DNA of 40,982 bases, from the NCBI GenBank assembly GCA_000155715.1, contig DS990613.1, positions 1 to 40,982 on the forward strand, in the 5' to 3' direction. The position numbers and the translations under genes are program-made. Origin of the DNA: a gamma proteobacterium HTCC5015 (GTDB lineage: Bacteria; Pseudomonadota; Gammaproteobacteria; HTCC5015). Each line of letters starts with the position of its first letter. The stretch's first letter is position 1. Below are positions 1-9,564 of the stretch, piece after piece. The notes below the pieces were generated by a model. The model made no database searches. It saw nothing but the letters and a program-made list of their open reading frames with translations, and was not told the origin of the DNA.

Positions 1-610
1 ACTGAGCGGGCGCGTAGACGGCATCGTCGTCATCGTTGCCGGGCAGATCATAGGCCATGTCGCTGCCCGCCAAGCGCGATTCCATTTCCATCACGTCACT
101 GGCTTCAACGCCGAGGTCTTTTGCCACCGTTTTCACTTCTTCGTGATTCAGCCAGCCTAGGCTCTTTTTGTTGCTGCGCAATTTAAAGAACAGTTTGCGC
201 TGAGCTTTGGTGGTGGCCACTTTCACGATGCGCCAGTTGCGCAGAATGTACTCGTGAATTTCGGCGCGAATCCAGTGCACGGCAAACGAAACCAAGCGCA
301 CGCCGACATTGGGGTCAAAGCGTTTGACGGCCTTCATTAGGCCGATGTTGCCCTCTTGGATGACATCGGCCAAGGGAAGGCCGTAGCCTTTATAACCGCG
401 GGCGATGTGTGTGACAAAACGCAGGTGCGAAAAAACCAGCTGACGGGCGGCGTCCAAATCGCCTTCGCGATGGAGGCGCTGTGCCAACTCTTGTTCTTCC
501 TCTGCGCCGAGCACGGGAATGCTGCTGACTTGCTGCATATAGGCGTCGAGCGTGTCGTTAGACAGCGCAACGGGAGCCATATTGCTACTCATCACCAGTG
601 ATTTGTTCAT
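1..610 (-). CDS. rpoH: RNA polymerase sigma-32 factor RpoH, N-terminal part (runs off window)
   Basis: Heat-shock sigma factor that directs core RNA polymerase to chaperone and protease promoters. The window holds the first 203 codons; the 3' end lies beyond position 1. The ATG at 610-608 is preceded by GGAGAC as ribosome binding site. Residues about 60-130 carry the region 2 sequence (helices ending in [18 protein letters not shown]), and residues 137-145 read QRKLFFKLR. That is the RpoH box that separates sigma-32 from RpoD, RpoS and FliA. It lies downstream of ftsX on the same strand, the conserved ftsY-ftsE-ftsX-rpoH order. Between ftsX and rpoH sit a CIRCE operator and a candidate promoter, so rpoH probably has its own transcript. 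Identity is certain from the RpoH box and context; only the C-terminal region 4 is not visible. Confidence 0.97.
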   Translation of the reverse strand, partial: MNKSLVMSSNMAPVALSNDTLDAYMQQVSSIPVLGAEEEQELAQRLHREGDLDAARQLVFSHLRFVTHIARGYKGYGLPLADVIQEGNIGLMKAVKRFDPNVGVRLVSFAVHWIRAEIHEYILRNWRIVKVATTKAQRKLFFKLRSNKKSLGWLNHEEVKTVAKDLGVEASDVMEMESRLAGSDMAYDLPGNDDDDAVYAPAQ

Positions 611-666
611 TGTTTTGTCTCCAAAAGCGCCTAGAGGCGCGGTTGTAGAGCGAATGTCGCTCGATT

Positions 667-693
667 TTAGCACTCTGTTCATAAGAGTGCTAA
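667..693. promoter_or_regulatory. CIRCE operator (HrcA binding site) upstream of rpoH
   Basis: TTAGCACTC (667-675), a 9-nt spacer, then GAGTGCTAA (685-693). This is an exact match to the CIRCE consensus, a 9-bp perfect inverted repeat with N9. In established knowledge CIRCE is bound by the repressor HrcA and normally controls groESL or dnaK. Here it lies in the ftsX-rpoH gap, ending 57 bp upstream of the rpoH start codon and about 11 bp downstream of the probable start of transcription. Repression of rpoH by HrcA is inferred from this placement. Confidence 0.93.
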
Positions 694-710
694 TCGTGGA
701 ATTGGTTCCC

Positions 711-738
711 AATATAGCGATTTTTGAGGCCGTTGCAG
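711..738 (-). promoter_or_regulatory. Candidate sigma-70 promoter for rpoH
   Basis: Read on the minus strand: -35 CTGCAA (738-733, 3 of 6 consensus bases), a 16-nt spacer, -10 TATATT (716-711, 5 of 6). The predicted start near 704 would put the CIRCE palindrome at the beginning of the transcript, a typical repressing position. The -35 is weak and no start-site data exist, so this is a suggestion. Confidence 0.35.
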
Positions 739-760
739 GTAAAGAAGTGTCGCGCTGGCT

Positions 761-1720
761 CTACTGGCCGGGCTCAATTTCTTTGAGGTGGCGGCCCACA
801 GCGAGCCACGAACCAAAGTAGCCGAGGGCAATGCTGAGCAGCAGTAGAGTGAGACCGCCGCCGAAACTGAGGTAGGACAGACTAAAGTTGGATTGATAAA
901 GCCCGGCGAGGCGCGAGGTGGGGCCCGCCAGAAAAGCGAGGCCGATCGAGACCAACAGCCAAGCGGCAATGCCGCCAAACAAGCCGTACCAAAAGCCCGT
1001 GTAGAGAAAGGGGCGACGCACAAAGGTGTTGGTCGCACCGATCAGCTTTTGCACGCGAATTTCGCGCGCGCGATTTTGAATGTCGAGACGAATGGTGTTG
1101 CCAATCACCAGTATCACCGCCACGCCCAACAGCGAGGCAATCACTAGCAAGCCGCGTTGAACCATGCTCATAATACCGAGCAGGCGTTTTACCCACTGCA
1201 TATCGAGCTGCACGATGTCCACCTCGGGCAGGCGTTCCATTTCGTGGCGAAAGCGATCCAGCGCTTGGGGATCTTCCTTGTCGATTAAAGGAGTAATCAC
1301 AATGACCGCGGGCAGAGGGTTGTTGTCGAGGGCGTTGAGCGCATCACCGAAGCCCGAGCGATCGGCAAACTCATTGAGCGCCTCGCTCTGGCTGATGTAG
1401 CGTAGCGATTCGATTTGCCGATGGGGTTTTAAGCGGTTGCTTAGATTTAATCCCTGCTGCTCAGACACGTGGGGTGCGAGGTACAGCGAAATCTTAGTGG
1501 CGCCATCCCAGCCACCGCTGAGGCGCTGGGCGTTTTTTAACGCCACATAAAAGCCCGTGGGTAGGGCGAGGGCAATGGCGATGACGGCAACCGTCATGGC
1601 GCTGGGCCCGGGGAATTGGTAGAGCCGCCCCAAGCTGCTCACAAACACGCGGAGGTGGTGAGTGGCGTAACTACTGAGTTGTGTTTTTAGTTCGACTTTG
1701 CGGCGTTGAAACAAGGCCAT
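761..1720 (-). CDS. ftsX: Cell division protein FtsX (permease-fold subunit of FtsEX)
   Basis: Inner-membrane partner of the FtsE ATPase. FtsEX couples ATP hydrolysis at the septum to activation of periplasmic peptidoglycan hydrolases through an extracytoplasmic loop. The 319 residues match the usual family length. A cytoplasmic N-terminus is followed by a first membrane segment near residues 40-62, a large periplasmic domain to about residue 180, then three more hydrophobic segments, with the conserved NTIRLDIQNRAREI stretch after the second. The start codon overlaps the ftsE stop by one base (TAATG), so the two are translationally coupled. It is downstream of ftsE and upstream of rpoH on the minus strand. 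The FtsX assignment rests on the ftsE linkage and membrane layout and is secure. Confidence 0.95.
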   Translation of the reverse strand: MALFQRRKVELKTQLSSYATHHLRVFVSSLGRLYQFPGPSAMTVAVIAIALALPTGFYVALKNAQRLSGGWDGATKISLYLAPHVSEQQGLNLSNRLKPHRQIESLRYISQSEALNEFADRSGFGDALNALDNNPLPAVIVITPLIDKEDPQALDRFRHEMERLPEVDIVQLDMQWVKRLLGIMSMVQRGLLVIASLLGVAVILVIGNTIRLDIQNRAREIRVQKLIGATNTFVRRPFLYTGFWYGLFGGIAAWLLVSIGLAFLAGPTSRLAGLYQSNFSLSYLSFGGGLTLLLLSIALGYFGSWLAVGRHLKEIEPGQ

Positions 1721-2406
1721 TAGGGGGTTGCCCCTCGGCGCTCGCGTAGATCGTCGCGAATGATCTTGCCTTCTTTAAGTGAAACCACGGGGTGTCCGAG
1801 CCGCTCGACCAAATCGAGGTCGTGGGTGGCGATCATAATGGTGACACCCACTTCGTTAAATTGACCAAAGAGCTTCATGATGTCTTCCGAGAGCTCTGGG
1901 TCGAGATTACCTGTGGGCTCATCGGCGAGCAAAATGGGTGGTTTGTTGACCACGGCGCGAGCGATGCCAACGCGCTGTTGTTCGCCGCCGGATAGCGTCA
2001 TGGGGAAGAGCTTTTCCTTCTTCAATAGCCCGACTTTATCCAAGGCCGCGCGCACGCGCCGTTGTATCTCGTTGTGGCGGTAGCCTTCAATAACCAAGGG
2101 GAGAGCGACGTTGTCGAAAACCGTGCGATCGAATAGCAGCTGGTGATCTTGAAAGATGACGCCGATTTGGCGGCGCAGATAGGGAATGCGCCACTTGGGC
2201 ATTTTGCCGAGGTTGAGATCGTTGACGAGTAGGGAGCCGCGAGTGGGTTCTTCAATAGCCGTGAGCAGTTTAAGCAGTGTACTTTTGCCTGCGCCCGAAT
2301 GCCCGGTGAGGAAGCACATATCCCCTTTGTCCAGCAAAAGGTCGATGCCCGACAGGGCCTCTTGGCCGCTTTCGTAGCGTTTGTAGACATTGTCAAAGCG
2401 GATCAT
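1720..2406 (-). CDS. ftsE: Cell division ATP-binding protein FtsE
   Basis: ATPase subunit of the FtsEX complex at the division septum. The 228-residue ABC domain has Walker [10 protein letters not shown] (35-43), the Q-loop around IGVIFQDHQ (81-89), signature LSGGEQ (138-143), Walker B ILLADE (158-163) and a switch histidine in IATHD. FtsE-family spacing and direct coupling to ftsX exclude a transporter ATPase. The gene follows ftsY by 16 bp on the same strand, so ftsY, ftsE and ftsX likely form one transcript. Confidence 0.97.
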   Translation of the reverse strand: MIRFDNVYKRYESGQEALSGIDLLLDKGDMCFLTGHSGAGKSTLLKLLTAIEEPTRGSLLVNDLNLGKMPKWRIPYLRRQIGVIFQDHQLLFDRTVFDNVALPLVIEGYRHNEIQRRVRAALDKVGLLKKEKLFPMTLSGGEQQRVGIARAVVNKPPILLADEPTGNLDPELSEDIMKLFGQFNEVGVTIMIATHDLDLVERLGHPVVSLKEGKIIRDDLRERRGATP

Positions 2407-2422
2407 GACGTTTCAACTCGTT

Positions 2423-3400
2423 TTATGGCTCTTCGTTATCGCTGTCTGCCAGTAGGGCGTGAACGAACTCTTTGGGTTTAAATTCTTTTAAATCGTCGAT
2501 ACTTTCGCCCACACCGATAAAGCGGATGGGCAGCCCTAACTCGTGGCTTATGGCGAAAATAATGCCACCTTTCGCTGTGCCATCCAACTTGGTCACGATC
2601 AGGCCCGTTAGGTCGATGGCGCGGTGAAATTCGCGCGCTTGGTTGAGTGCATTTTGACCTTGGGTGGCATCGACGACGAGCAGGGTCTCCGTAGGCGCGG
2701 ACTCGTCGACCTTTTTCATGACGCGCTTAATTTTTGTGAGCTCATCCATTAAGCCGCCCTGAGTGTGTAGGCGGCCCGCCGTATCGGCAATGAGCACATC
2801 GGTGCCGCGAGCCTTGGCGGCGCTGAGTGCGTCAAAGCTGACTGAGGCCGAGTCGGCGCCAGTACCTTGGCCCAGCACCTCGACGTGGTTGCGGCGCCCC
2901 CACTCCTCGAGTTGTTCGACGGCGGCGGCGCGAAAGGTGTCGCCCGCCGCTAACATGACGCCGTAGCCCTGGCGCTGAAAGCGCTTGGCGAGCTTGCCTG
3001 TGGTGGTGGTTTTTCCCGCGCCGTTGACGCCGACCATTAGGATCGAGGTGGGGCGGTGCTTACTGTCGATTTCAAGGCGGTGCGTGTAGCGCGTCAGCTT
3101 GGCGACCAGCTCGTCGCGCAGGGCGCGAATTAAGGAGGTGACATCAGAGACCTGCCCCACCTCGATGCCGCGATTGACGGCGTCGATGACGCTGCGCGTG
3201 GTTTCTACGCCGACGTCGGCCATCAACAGCCGCGTCTCAATTTCTTCCATGACGTCGTCGTCAATTTGCCGCGTCGAGGCGACGAGGTCGCGAATGTCGG
3301 CGGTGAGGATGTCGCGGGTTTTGCGCAAGCCGCGCATGAGACCGCTGGTTTGATCTTGTTGTTCGTCTTGCAGCGCTTCGTTGAAACGGATACCGCTCAT
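2423..3400 (-). CDS. ftsY: Signal recognition particle receptor FtsY
   Basis: SRP receptor GTPase that docks ribosome-nascent chain complexes at the inner membrane. The protein is 325 residues: an N domain of helices (about 1-105), then the G domain with G1 GVNGAGKTT (124-132), DTFRAAA (154-160), DTAGR (206-210) and TKLD (270-273). The long acidic A domain of enterobacterial FtsY is absent, so this is a short form, common in other bacteria. The start is fixed at 3400 because an in-frame TAG stands three codons upstream. The gene is divergent from the M16 peptidase gene, with about 100 bp between them for both promoters. No strong promoter was recognised there. Confidence 0.96.
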   Translation of the reverse strand: MSGIRFNEALQDEQQDQTSGLMRGLRKTRDILTADIRDLVASTRQIDDDVMEEIETRLLMADVGVETTRSVIDAVNRGIEVGQVSDVTSLIRALRDELVAKLTRYTHRLEIDSKHRPTSILMVGVNGAGKTTTTGKLAKRFQRQGYGVMLAAGDTFRAAAVEQLEEWGRRNHVEVLGQGTGADSASVSFDALSAAKARGTDVLIADTAGRLHTQGGLMDELTKIKRVMKKVDESAPTETLLVVDATQGQNALNQAREFHRAIDLTGLIVTKLDGTAKGGIIFAISHELGLPIRFIGVGESIDDLKEFKPKEFVHALLADSDNEEP

Positions 3401-3497
3401 TGTGGTCTATGGCTCAATCGTAGAGTTAATCAAGCCGCTATCGTATCATCATGCGCTGCGAAAATATTCCGCTTACCGCGATTTCAAAGGAGGGCTC

Positions 3498-4964
3498 ATG
3501 CCCCAAAAACGCGTTTTTTTATTCGGGTGGCTGGCACTCGCTTTTGCCGCCAGTGTTTTGACCGCCTGCCAGCCCCAGAGCTCGGAGCGGCAATCGAGTG
3601 CCGATTCAGCGTCGCCTCGTTTGAGTGTTGCCGATTCGGCGCCACCCGCCGATCAGGTGGCACCGGGCGATGTCTATGAGTATCGCCTCGATAATGGTCT
3701 GCTGGTGCTGGTCAAAGTGGATCGCCGCGCTCCTGTAGCGGTCAATCAGGTGTGGTACCGCGTCGGTTCTAGCTATGAGCACAACGGTATTACGGGCGTT
3801 TCTCATGTGTTGGAGCACATGATGTTCAAGGAGACCGACACGCTAGCGCCCGGTGAGTTCTCCGAGATCGTCTCGCGCTACGGTGGCGAGCAAAACGCGT
3901 TCACAAATCGCGACTACACGGCGTACTTTCAAACCATTGCGGTAGAGCACCTGCCGCGCATGTTTGAGCTCGAAGCCGACCGTATGCGCAACCTCAAGCT
4001 CAGCCCCGAAGAGTTCAAAAAAGAGCTCGAGGTGGTCAAGGAAGAGCGCATATGGCGCACGGAAGACAAGCCCACGGGCTTGGCCTACGAGCGCTTTATG
4101 GCCACGGTCTATATGAATAGTCCCTATCACCATCCCGTGATTGGCTGGATGGAAGACTTGAATAGTTTGACGCTAGAGGATGCCGCCGATTGGTACCAGC
4201 GTTGGTATGCGCCCAATCGAGCCATCGTGGTGGTGGTCGGTGATGTCGATCCGCGCACAGTGTTTGAGCAGGTTGAGGCGGCGTTTGGTGATTACGAGGC
4301 CGTCGATTTGGCGCCACCTAAACCGCAGCAGGAAACCCCCCAGCGCGGTCAGCGCCGCGTGCGTGTGCACGGTCGCACGGAGCAGCCACATTTGTACCTC
4401 GGTTGGAAAGTGCCGAGTTTGGCAACAGTCGCCACCGAGGACGAGTGGCAGGTGTTTGCCTTGGATGTCATGGCCAGCGTGCTCGACTCGGGGGCTAGCA
4501 GCCGCTTTCCCCGCGAGCTAGTGCGCGAGAACCGCATCGCGCAAAGTGCCGGAACGAGCTACAACATCACCAGCCGTTTGCGCTCTACCTTTATGCTGAG
4601 TGGCGCGCCCGCCGGCGAGAACACGCTGGAGGAATTAGAGGAAGCGATGTTAAGTCATATCAAACGCTTGCAAACGGAATTGGTTGGCGAGGACGAGCTG
4701 GCTCGCGTCAAATCTCAAGTTCTGGCTCAGGATGTCTACCAAAAAGATTCGATGTTTTATCAAGGTATGGTCATGGGCATGCTCGAAGCCAACGGCATTG
4801 GTTACGAGCGCGCGGATGAGTATGTCGATCGCATTCAGGCCGTCACGGCCGAGCAAATTCAGCAGGTGGCCAAAATCTACTTCTCCGATCAAACGATGAC
4901 CGCGGCGGAGTTGTTGCCGCAAACGGATGGACAGGACAAGACATCTCAAGAGGGGGCACTATGA
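3498..4964 (+). CDS. M16 family zinc metallopeptidase, lipoprotein (catalytic member)
   Basis: Insulinase/pitrilysin-like peptidase (M16B type) expected at the cell envelope. I start it at ATG 3498, preceded by AAAGGAGGG, rather than the longer reading from 3381. The resulting 488-residue protein begins with a lipoprotein signal ending in the lipobox LTAC with Cys24. The residue after Cys is Gln, not Asp, so outer-membrane sorting is likely. The inverted zinc motif HVLEH (103-107) is the M16 HxxEH signature, with a further conserved Glu about 77 residues on (FELEADRM). Its stop overlaps the next M16-like gene by ATGA. Such pairs usually make an active subunit (this one) and an inactive one. 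The substrate is unknown. Confidence 0.92.
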   Translation: MPQKRVFLFGWLALAFAASVLTACQPQSSERQSSADSASPRLSVADSAPPADQVAPGDVYEYRLDNGLLVLVKVDRRAPVAVNQVWYRVGSSYEHNGITGVSHVLEHMMFKETDTLAPGEFSEIVSRYGGEQNAFTNRDYTAYFQTIAVEHLPRMFELEADRMRNLKLSPEEFKKELEVVKEERIWRTEDKPTGLAYERFMATVYMNSPYHHPVIGWMEDLNSLTLEDAADWYQRWYAPNRAIVVVVGDVDPRTVFEQVEAAFGDYEAVDLAPPKPQQETPQRGQRRVRVHGRTEQPHLYLGWKVPSLATVATEDEWQVFALDVMASVLDSGASSRFPRELVRENRIAQSAGTSYNITSRLRSTFMLSGAPAGENTLEELEEAMLSHIKRLQTELVGEDELARVKSQVLAQDVYQKDSMFYQGMVMGMLEANGIGYERADEYVDRIQAVTAEQIQQVAKIYFSDQTMTAAELLPQTDGQDKTSQEGAL

Positions 4965-6304
4965 ACCGCTGGTTGATGAAATTGAGTCTGGCGCTTGTGG
5001 CGTTGGGCTTTGTCAGCGGCGCGCAGGCCGTTGAAATACAGCACTGGACGACGGATGAAGGCGCTCGCGTGTACTTTTATCCCGCCCACAGCATTCCTAT
5101 GTTAGATGTTCGCGTTGTTTTCGATGCGGGGTCGGCGCGGGACAAACGCTCGGGGACTGCGGCAATGACCCAGGGGCTACTTGATATGGGCGCGGGCGAG
5201 TGGGATGCCAACGCCATCGCCGAGCAGCTGGAGTCCGTCGGCGCCCAGCTCGGTGGCTCGGTAGGCCGAGACTCGGCGGCGCTGAGTTTACGCAGCTTGA
5301 CGGACGAGTCGCGCCTCGACGCGGCGCTGACCGTGTTCACAAAAGTGCTATCACAACCAACATTTCCCCAGGCCGATTTCGAGCGTGAGCAGGCGCGTTT
5401 GATACAGGCGCTGCGCCAGCAAAAGCAACAGCCCGGAGCCCAAGTGGGCAAAGCCTACTACCGCGCTTTATACGGCGACCACCCCTACGCTGCGCCCAGC
5501 TCGGGGGATGAAGAGAGCGTGTCGCTGATCCGCCGCGTGCACTTGTTTCACTTTCACAAGCGCTACTATGTGGCCAACAATGCAGTGATTGCCCTAGTCG
5601 GGGATGTCGATCGAGCGCGCGCTGAAGCAGTGGCGGCGCGAATCAGTTCGCAATTGCGAGAGGGTGAGGCCGCCCCTGAACTCCCCGAGGTTGTGGCGCC
5701 GAGCGCCAGTCAACAGAGGATCGAAATGGATACGCAGCAGTCGCACATTTTGATGGGGTTGCCCGCCGTGCGTCGTGGCGGCCCCGACTACTACGCGCTC
5801 TATGTGGGGAATCACATTTTCGGTGGCAGCGGTTTTGCTGCGCGTTTAATGCAGCGCATTCGCGAGGATCGAGGCTTGGCCTACAGCGTCTACAGTCGCC
5901 TGTCGCCGATGTCTGAGCTAGGGCCTTTTACTATGGGAATGCAAACGCGCAATGAGCAGCGCGAAGAGGCTATCGATCTGTTGAGAAGCAATCTGCGCGA
6001 GTTCATCCAAGAGGGTCCGACGGAGGAGGAGCTGCAAAAGTCGCTAGACAACATCATTGGCAGCGAGGCGCTGCGCACCGATAAAAACGCCGAGTTGGTG
6101 CGCTACTTGGCCATGATTGGTTTTTATGAGCTGCCGCTAGATTATCTGGATACCTTCAGTGACAAAGTGCGAGAAGTGTCCCGAGACGATGTGAAAGCCG
6201 CTTGGCAGCGCCATATCGATCCAGACAATTTGGTACAGGTTGTGGTTGGGGCCAGTGTCGAGGCAGCACCTGAAAAAGCACCCACTAGCGAGGCGCCGCA
6301 GTGA
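4961..6304 (+). CDS. M16 family peptidase-like protein, non-catalytic partner
   Basis: A 447-residue secreted protein with a Sec signal peptide (MNRWLMKLSLALVALGFVSG, cleaved after AQA). It has the M16 two-domain layout, including the conserved C-terminal block GLAYSVYSRLSP. Where the active paralogue has HxxEH, this one reads MTQGLLDMG (around residues 70-78), so the zinc ligands are missing and it should not hydrolyse peptides. In known M16B pairs the inactive subunit helps form the substrate chamber. It overlaps the upstream peptidase by 4 bp (ATGA) and the downstream rsmD by 4 bp (GTGA), so all three are co-translated. Confidence 0.9.
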   Translation: MNRWLMKLSLALVALGFVSGAQAVEIQHWTTDEGARVYFYPAHSIPMLDVRVVFDAGSARDKRSGTAAMTQGLLDMGAGEWDANAIAEQLESVGAQLGGSVGRDSAALSLRSLTDESRLDAALTVFTKVLSQPTFPQADFEREQARLIQALRQQKQQPGAQVGKAYYRALYGDHPYAAPSSGDEESVSLIRRVHLFHFHKRYYVANNAVIALVGDVDRARAEAVAARISSQLREGEAAPELPEVVAPSASQQRIEMDTQQSHILMGLPAVRRGGPDYYALYVGNHIFGGSGFAARLMQRIREDRGLAYSVYSRLSPMSELGPFTMGMQTRNEQREEAIDLLRSNLREFIQEGPTEEELQKSLDNIIGSEALRTDKNAELVRYLAMIGFYELPLDYLDTFSDKVREVSRDDVKAAWQRHIDPDNLVQVVVGASVEAAPEKAPTSEAPQ

Positions 6305-6894
6305 GTCGGCGCAAAGTGGCCAGCGCCCAAGCGATGGGGCAAGTGCGCGTGATTGCGGGTGAGTGGCGCGGTCGTCGCCTCCCCGTAGCGGAAGCGCCCG
6401 GACTCCGGCCCAGTGGCGATGCCGTGCGCGAAACCCTGTTTAACTGGTTGGCGCCACACATTCTCGGTGCGCGCTGCCTCGATGCGTTTGCCGGCAGCGG
6501 TGCTCTCGGCTTTGAGGCGGCCTCTCGCGGCGCGGCCCAGGTCGACCTCGTCGAATACGACCGCAAGGTCGCTCGGCAGCTTGAAAAAAATTGTGAGATG
6601 TTAAACGCTCAGAATATCTCGGTGCATTGTCAGCGGGCGAGTGATTTTCTGACTCCGCTCGATGAAGTTTATGATGTGGTGTTTTTGGATCCGCCATTTG
6701 CCGATCGCCAGTGGTTGAGCGATTTGCCTCGCTGGTTAGAGTGTTGCGTCGCGAAGCAGGGCGTGGTGTACATCGAGCAGGCGGTGGATGTCGGTTTGCC
6801 TGCTTTACCGGCGCACTGGCGCTATCGGCGCGAGCAGCGCCGCGGGCGGGTCGTCTTTGGCCTCGCGGTGGATTCTCGGTACACTGACGCCTGA
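6301..6894 (+). CDS. rsmD: 16S rRNA (guanine(966)-N2)-methyltransferase RsmD
   Basis: SAM-dependent methyltransferase that modifies G966 of 16S rRNA in the 30S head. The GTG start at 6301 overlaps the stop of the M16-like gene. Of 197 residues, the SAM-binding motif I is DAFAGSGALG (61-70) and the catalytic N6/N2-type motif is DPPF (130-133), preceded by DVVFL. The N-terminal region RVIAGEWRGRRL is typical of RsmD. In many gammaproteobacteria rsmD is divergent from ftsY and upstream of coaD. Here the M16 pair sits between rsmD and ftsY. Confidence 0.95.
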   Translation: MSRRKVASAQAMGQVRVIAGEWRGRRLPVAEAPGLRPSGDAVRETLFNWLAPHILGARCLDAFAGSGALGFEAASRGAAQVDLVEYDRKVARQLEKNCEMLNAQNISVHCQRASDFLTPLDEVYDVVFLDPPFADRQWLSDLPRWLECCVAKQGVVYIEQAVDVGLPALPAHWRYRREQRRGRVVFGLAVDSRYTDA

Positions 6895-6952
6895 TCTCGG
6901 CAGAGTCTTTTCTTACATTCCTGTGACCGCACCCAGCTAGGATACAATCAGC

Positions 6953-7721
<769 letters not shown>

Positions 7722-9446
7722 ATGCGTTTATGGGTGTGGCAGAACATTGTAGTCGGAGCGGCGTTGCTGGCGTCTAGCGTTGTCGGCGCGGCGCAAAGTG
7801 GAGCGCAGCTGGCGCTACCTCAACAGGCCGCAGTGGCCAGTGCTCACCCCAAGGCAACCGAGGCGGGGCATCGCGTACTTGCCCAAGGTGGTAACGCCTG
7901 CGATGCCGCTGTGGCAGTAACGGCGGCTTTGGCGGTGGTTGAACCCTATGGCTCGGGCCTAGGGGGTGGTGGTTTTTATTTGACGCGAACGGCCGAAGGA
8001 AAGGCAAAGATGCTGGATGCCCGTGAAACGGCGCCCGCAGATGCCAGCGCGGATATGTACTTGGATTCTCACGGCGATGTCGTTCCGAGGTTGTCCATTG
8101 ATGGGCCGCTGGCTGCGGGTATTCCCGGCATTCCCGCCGCTCTGGATGAATTGTCCAGCCGCTGTGGGCAGTTGTCTTTGGCCGATAGTTTGGCGCCCGC
8201 GATTGAGCTCGCCGAGCAGGGCTTTGCCTTTGATCAAAAGATCGTCGATATGCTGGGCTTTCGCCAGCAGGCGATTGCCGCCTCGCCCGCGGCGTCTGAG
8301 ATCTTTTTCAACAACGGCGAATTGCCTAAGGTAGGCGAAGTGTTGGTGCAGCGCGATCTTGCTGCGGTGCTAAAGCGCATCGCCGAGCGGGGTCGCGAGG
8401 GATTTTATGCGGGCGACACTGCCGAAGCTTTAGTCGAAGGTGTGCAACGTGCGGGCGGTATCTGGCAATTAAAAGATCTCGACAATTATCGCCCCCAGTG
8501 GCGCGAGCCCGTGGTGGGCGAGTATCGCGGCATGTCGGTGACGGCGGCGGGCTTGCCGTCTTCGGGCGGCATCGTCTTGCTGCAAATGCTGAATATACTC
8601 CGTCAATTTCCCGAGGACTCGTTAGAGATGGATCGGCCGCTGGCGCTGCATTTGCAGGTAGAGGCCATGCGCCGCGCCTATCGCGACCGCGCCGAGTATT
8701 TGGGCGATGCCGATTTTGTCGATGTGCCTCGGGAGCGTTTGTTGTCGCCTCACTATGCAGCGGGCTTGGCGGCGAGTATTCGCAGCGACCGCGCCACGCC
8801 TAGCGAGTCCCTGCCCGGTATTGTGCAAGCTGCTGGCGGCGAGGACACCACGCACTTTTCTATTGTCGATCGGCAGGGCAATGCCGTTGCTGCTACGCTC
8901 TCGATCAATTACCCCTTTGGCTCGGGGTTTGTGCCACCGGGTACGGGCGTACTTTTAAACGATGAAATGGACGATTTTTCGAGCAAGCCCGGTGTGGCTA
9001 ATGTCTATGGACTGGTGGGGAGTCGGGCCAATGCGATAGCGCCGAATAAGCGTATGTTATCGAGTATGACACCCACTTTTATTGAGAAGGACAACAAGCT
9101 CTTGGCGCTGGGGTCGCCAGGGGGCAGCCGAATTATTACCATGGTATTGCGAGGCGCGCTGGATTTTTACCGAGGGCGGACATTGAATGACATCGTCTCA
9201 GCGCCGCGCATTCATCACCAGTTTTTGCCAGATGTGGTTCAGTTTGAGCCCGAGGCTTTGAGTCGCAATCAGCAGTTAGAACTCCAGCTGATGGGGCATG
9301 AGCTAAAAGAGATGGGGCGTCAGTACGGCAATATGCAGGCCGTTTTATGGGACATGGCTTCGGGTGAAGTTGAAGCGGCCTCCGATCCAAGAGGATTGGG
9401 CCGCGCCGATTTAGGCAGCTACGGTGAGAATACCGCCTCTCAATAG
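7722..9446 (+). CDS. ggt: Gamma-glutamyltranspeptidase (glutathione hydrolase)
   Basis: Periplasmic enzyme that cleaves or transfers the gamma-glutamyl group of glutathione. The 574-residue precursor has a Sec signal peptide (about 1-24, cleavage near VGAAQ). The large subunit carries the AHPKATEAG and GSGLGGGGF blocks. The self-processing nucleophile is Thr376 in EDTTHFS, where the precursor splits into large and small subunits. The later PGGSRI block binds the glutamyl carboxylate. It begins immediately after the ferredoxin stop codon, so it belongs to the rsmD/coaD transcript or a read-through of it. It ends before a bidirectional terminator at 9513-9541. Confidence 0.96.
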   Translation: MRLWVWQNIVVGAALLASSVVGAAQSGAQLALPQQAAVASAHPKATEAGHRVLAQGGNACDAAVAVTAALAVVEPYGSGLGGGGFYLTRTAEGKAKMLDARETAPADASADMYLDSHGDVVPRLSIDGPLAAGIPGIPAALDELSSRCGQLSLADSLAPAIELAEQGFAFDQKIVDMLGFRQQAIAASPAASEIFFNNGELPKVGEVLVQRDLAAVLKRIAERGREGFYAGDTAEALVEGVQRAGGIWQLKDLDNYRPQWREPVVGEYRGMSVTAAGLPSSGGIVLLQMLNILRQFPEDSLEMDRPLALHLQVEAMRRAYRDRAEYLGDADFVDVPRERLLSPHYAAGLAASIRSDRATPSESLPGIVQAAGGEDTTHFSIVDRQGNAVAATLSINYPFGSGFVPPGTGVLLNDEMDDFSSKPGVANVYGLVGSRANAIAPNKRMLSSMTPTFIEKDNKLLALGSPGGSRIITMVLRGALDFYRGRTLNDIVSAPRIHHQFLPDVVQFEPEALSRNQQLELQLMGHELKEMGRQYGNMQAVLWDMASGEVEAASDPRGLGRADLGSYGENTASQ

Positions 9447-9512
9447 AGCTTTTCTCTGCGAGGCATTTTCGATGCATCGGCCTCTGCGCTTGAGAGCGTG
9501 ATTTTTAAACAC

Positions 9513-9541
9513 AAAAAAGCCCGCTAAACAGCGGGCCTTTT
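9513..9541. terminator. Bidirectional rho-independent terminator between ggt and rpmG
   Basis: Stem GCCCGCT (9519-9525), loop AAAC, stem AGCGGGC (9530-9536). It is flanked by CTTTT on the plus side and by six A (9513-9518), which read as T6 on the minus strand. The minus-strand reading, ending rpmB-rpmG, is the stronger one. It also separates the convergent ggt gene. Confidence 0.9.
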
Positions 9542-9564
9542 GAATCAATCGGTTTGATACCGAT

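Noticed and set aside
3381-3497. N-terminal extension of the first M16 gene
   Set aside because: The strong AAAGGAGGG site and a lipoprotein signal both point to ATG 3498; the extension would also run into the ftsY start region.
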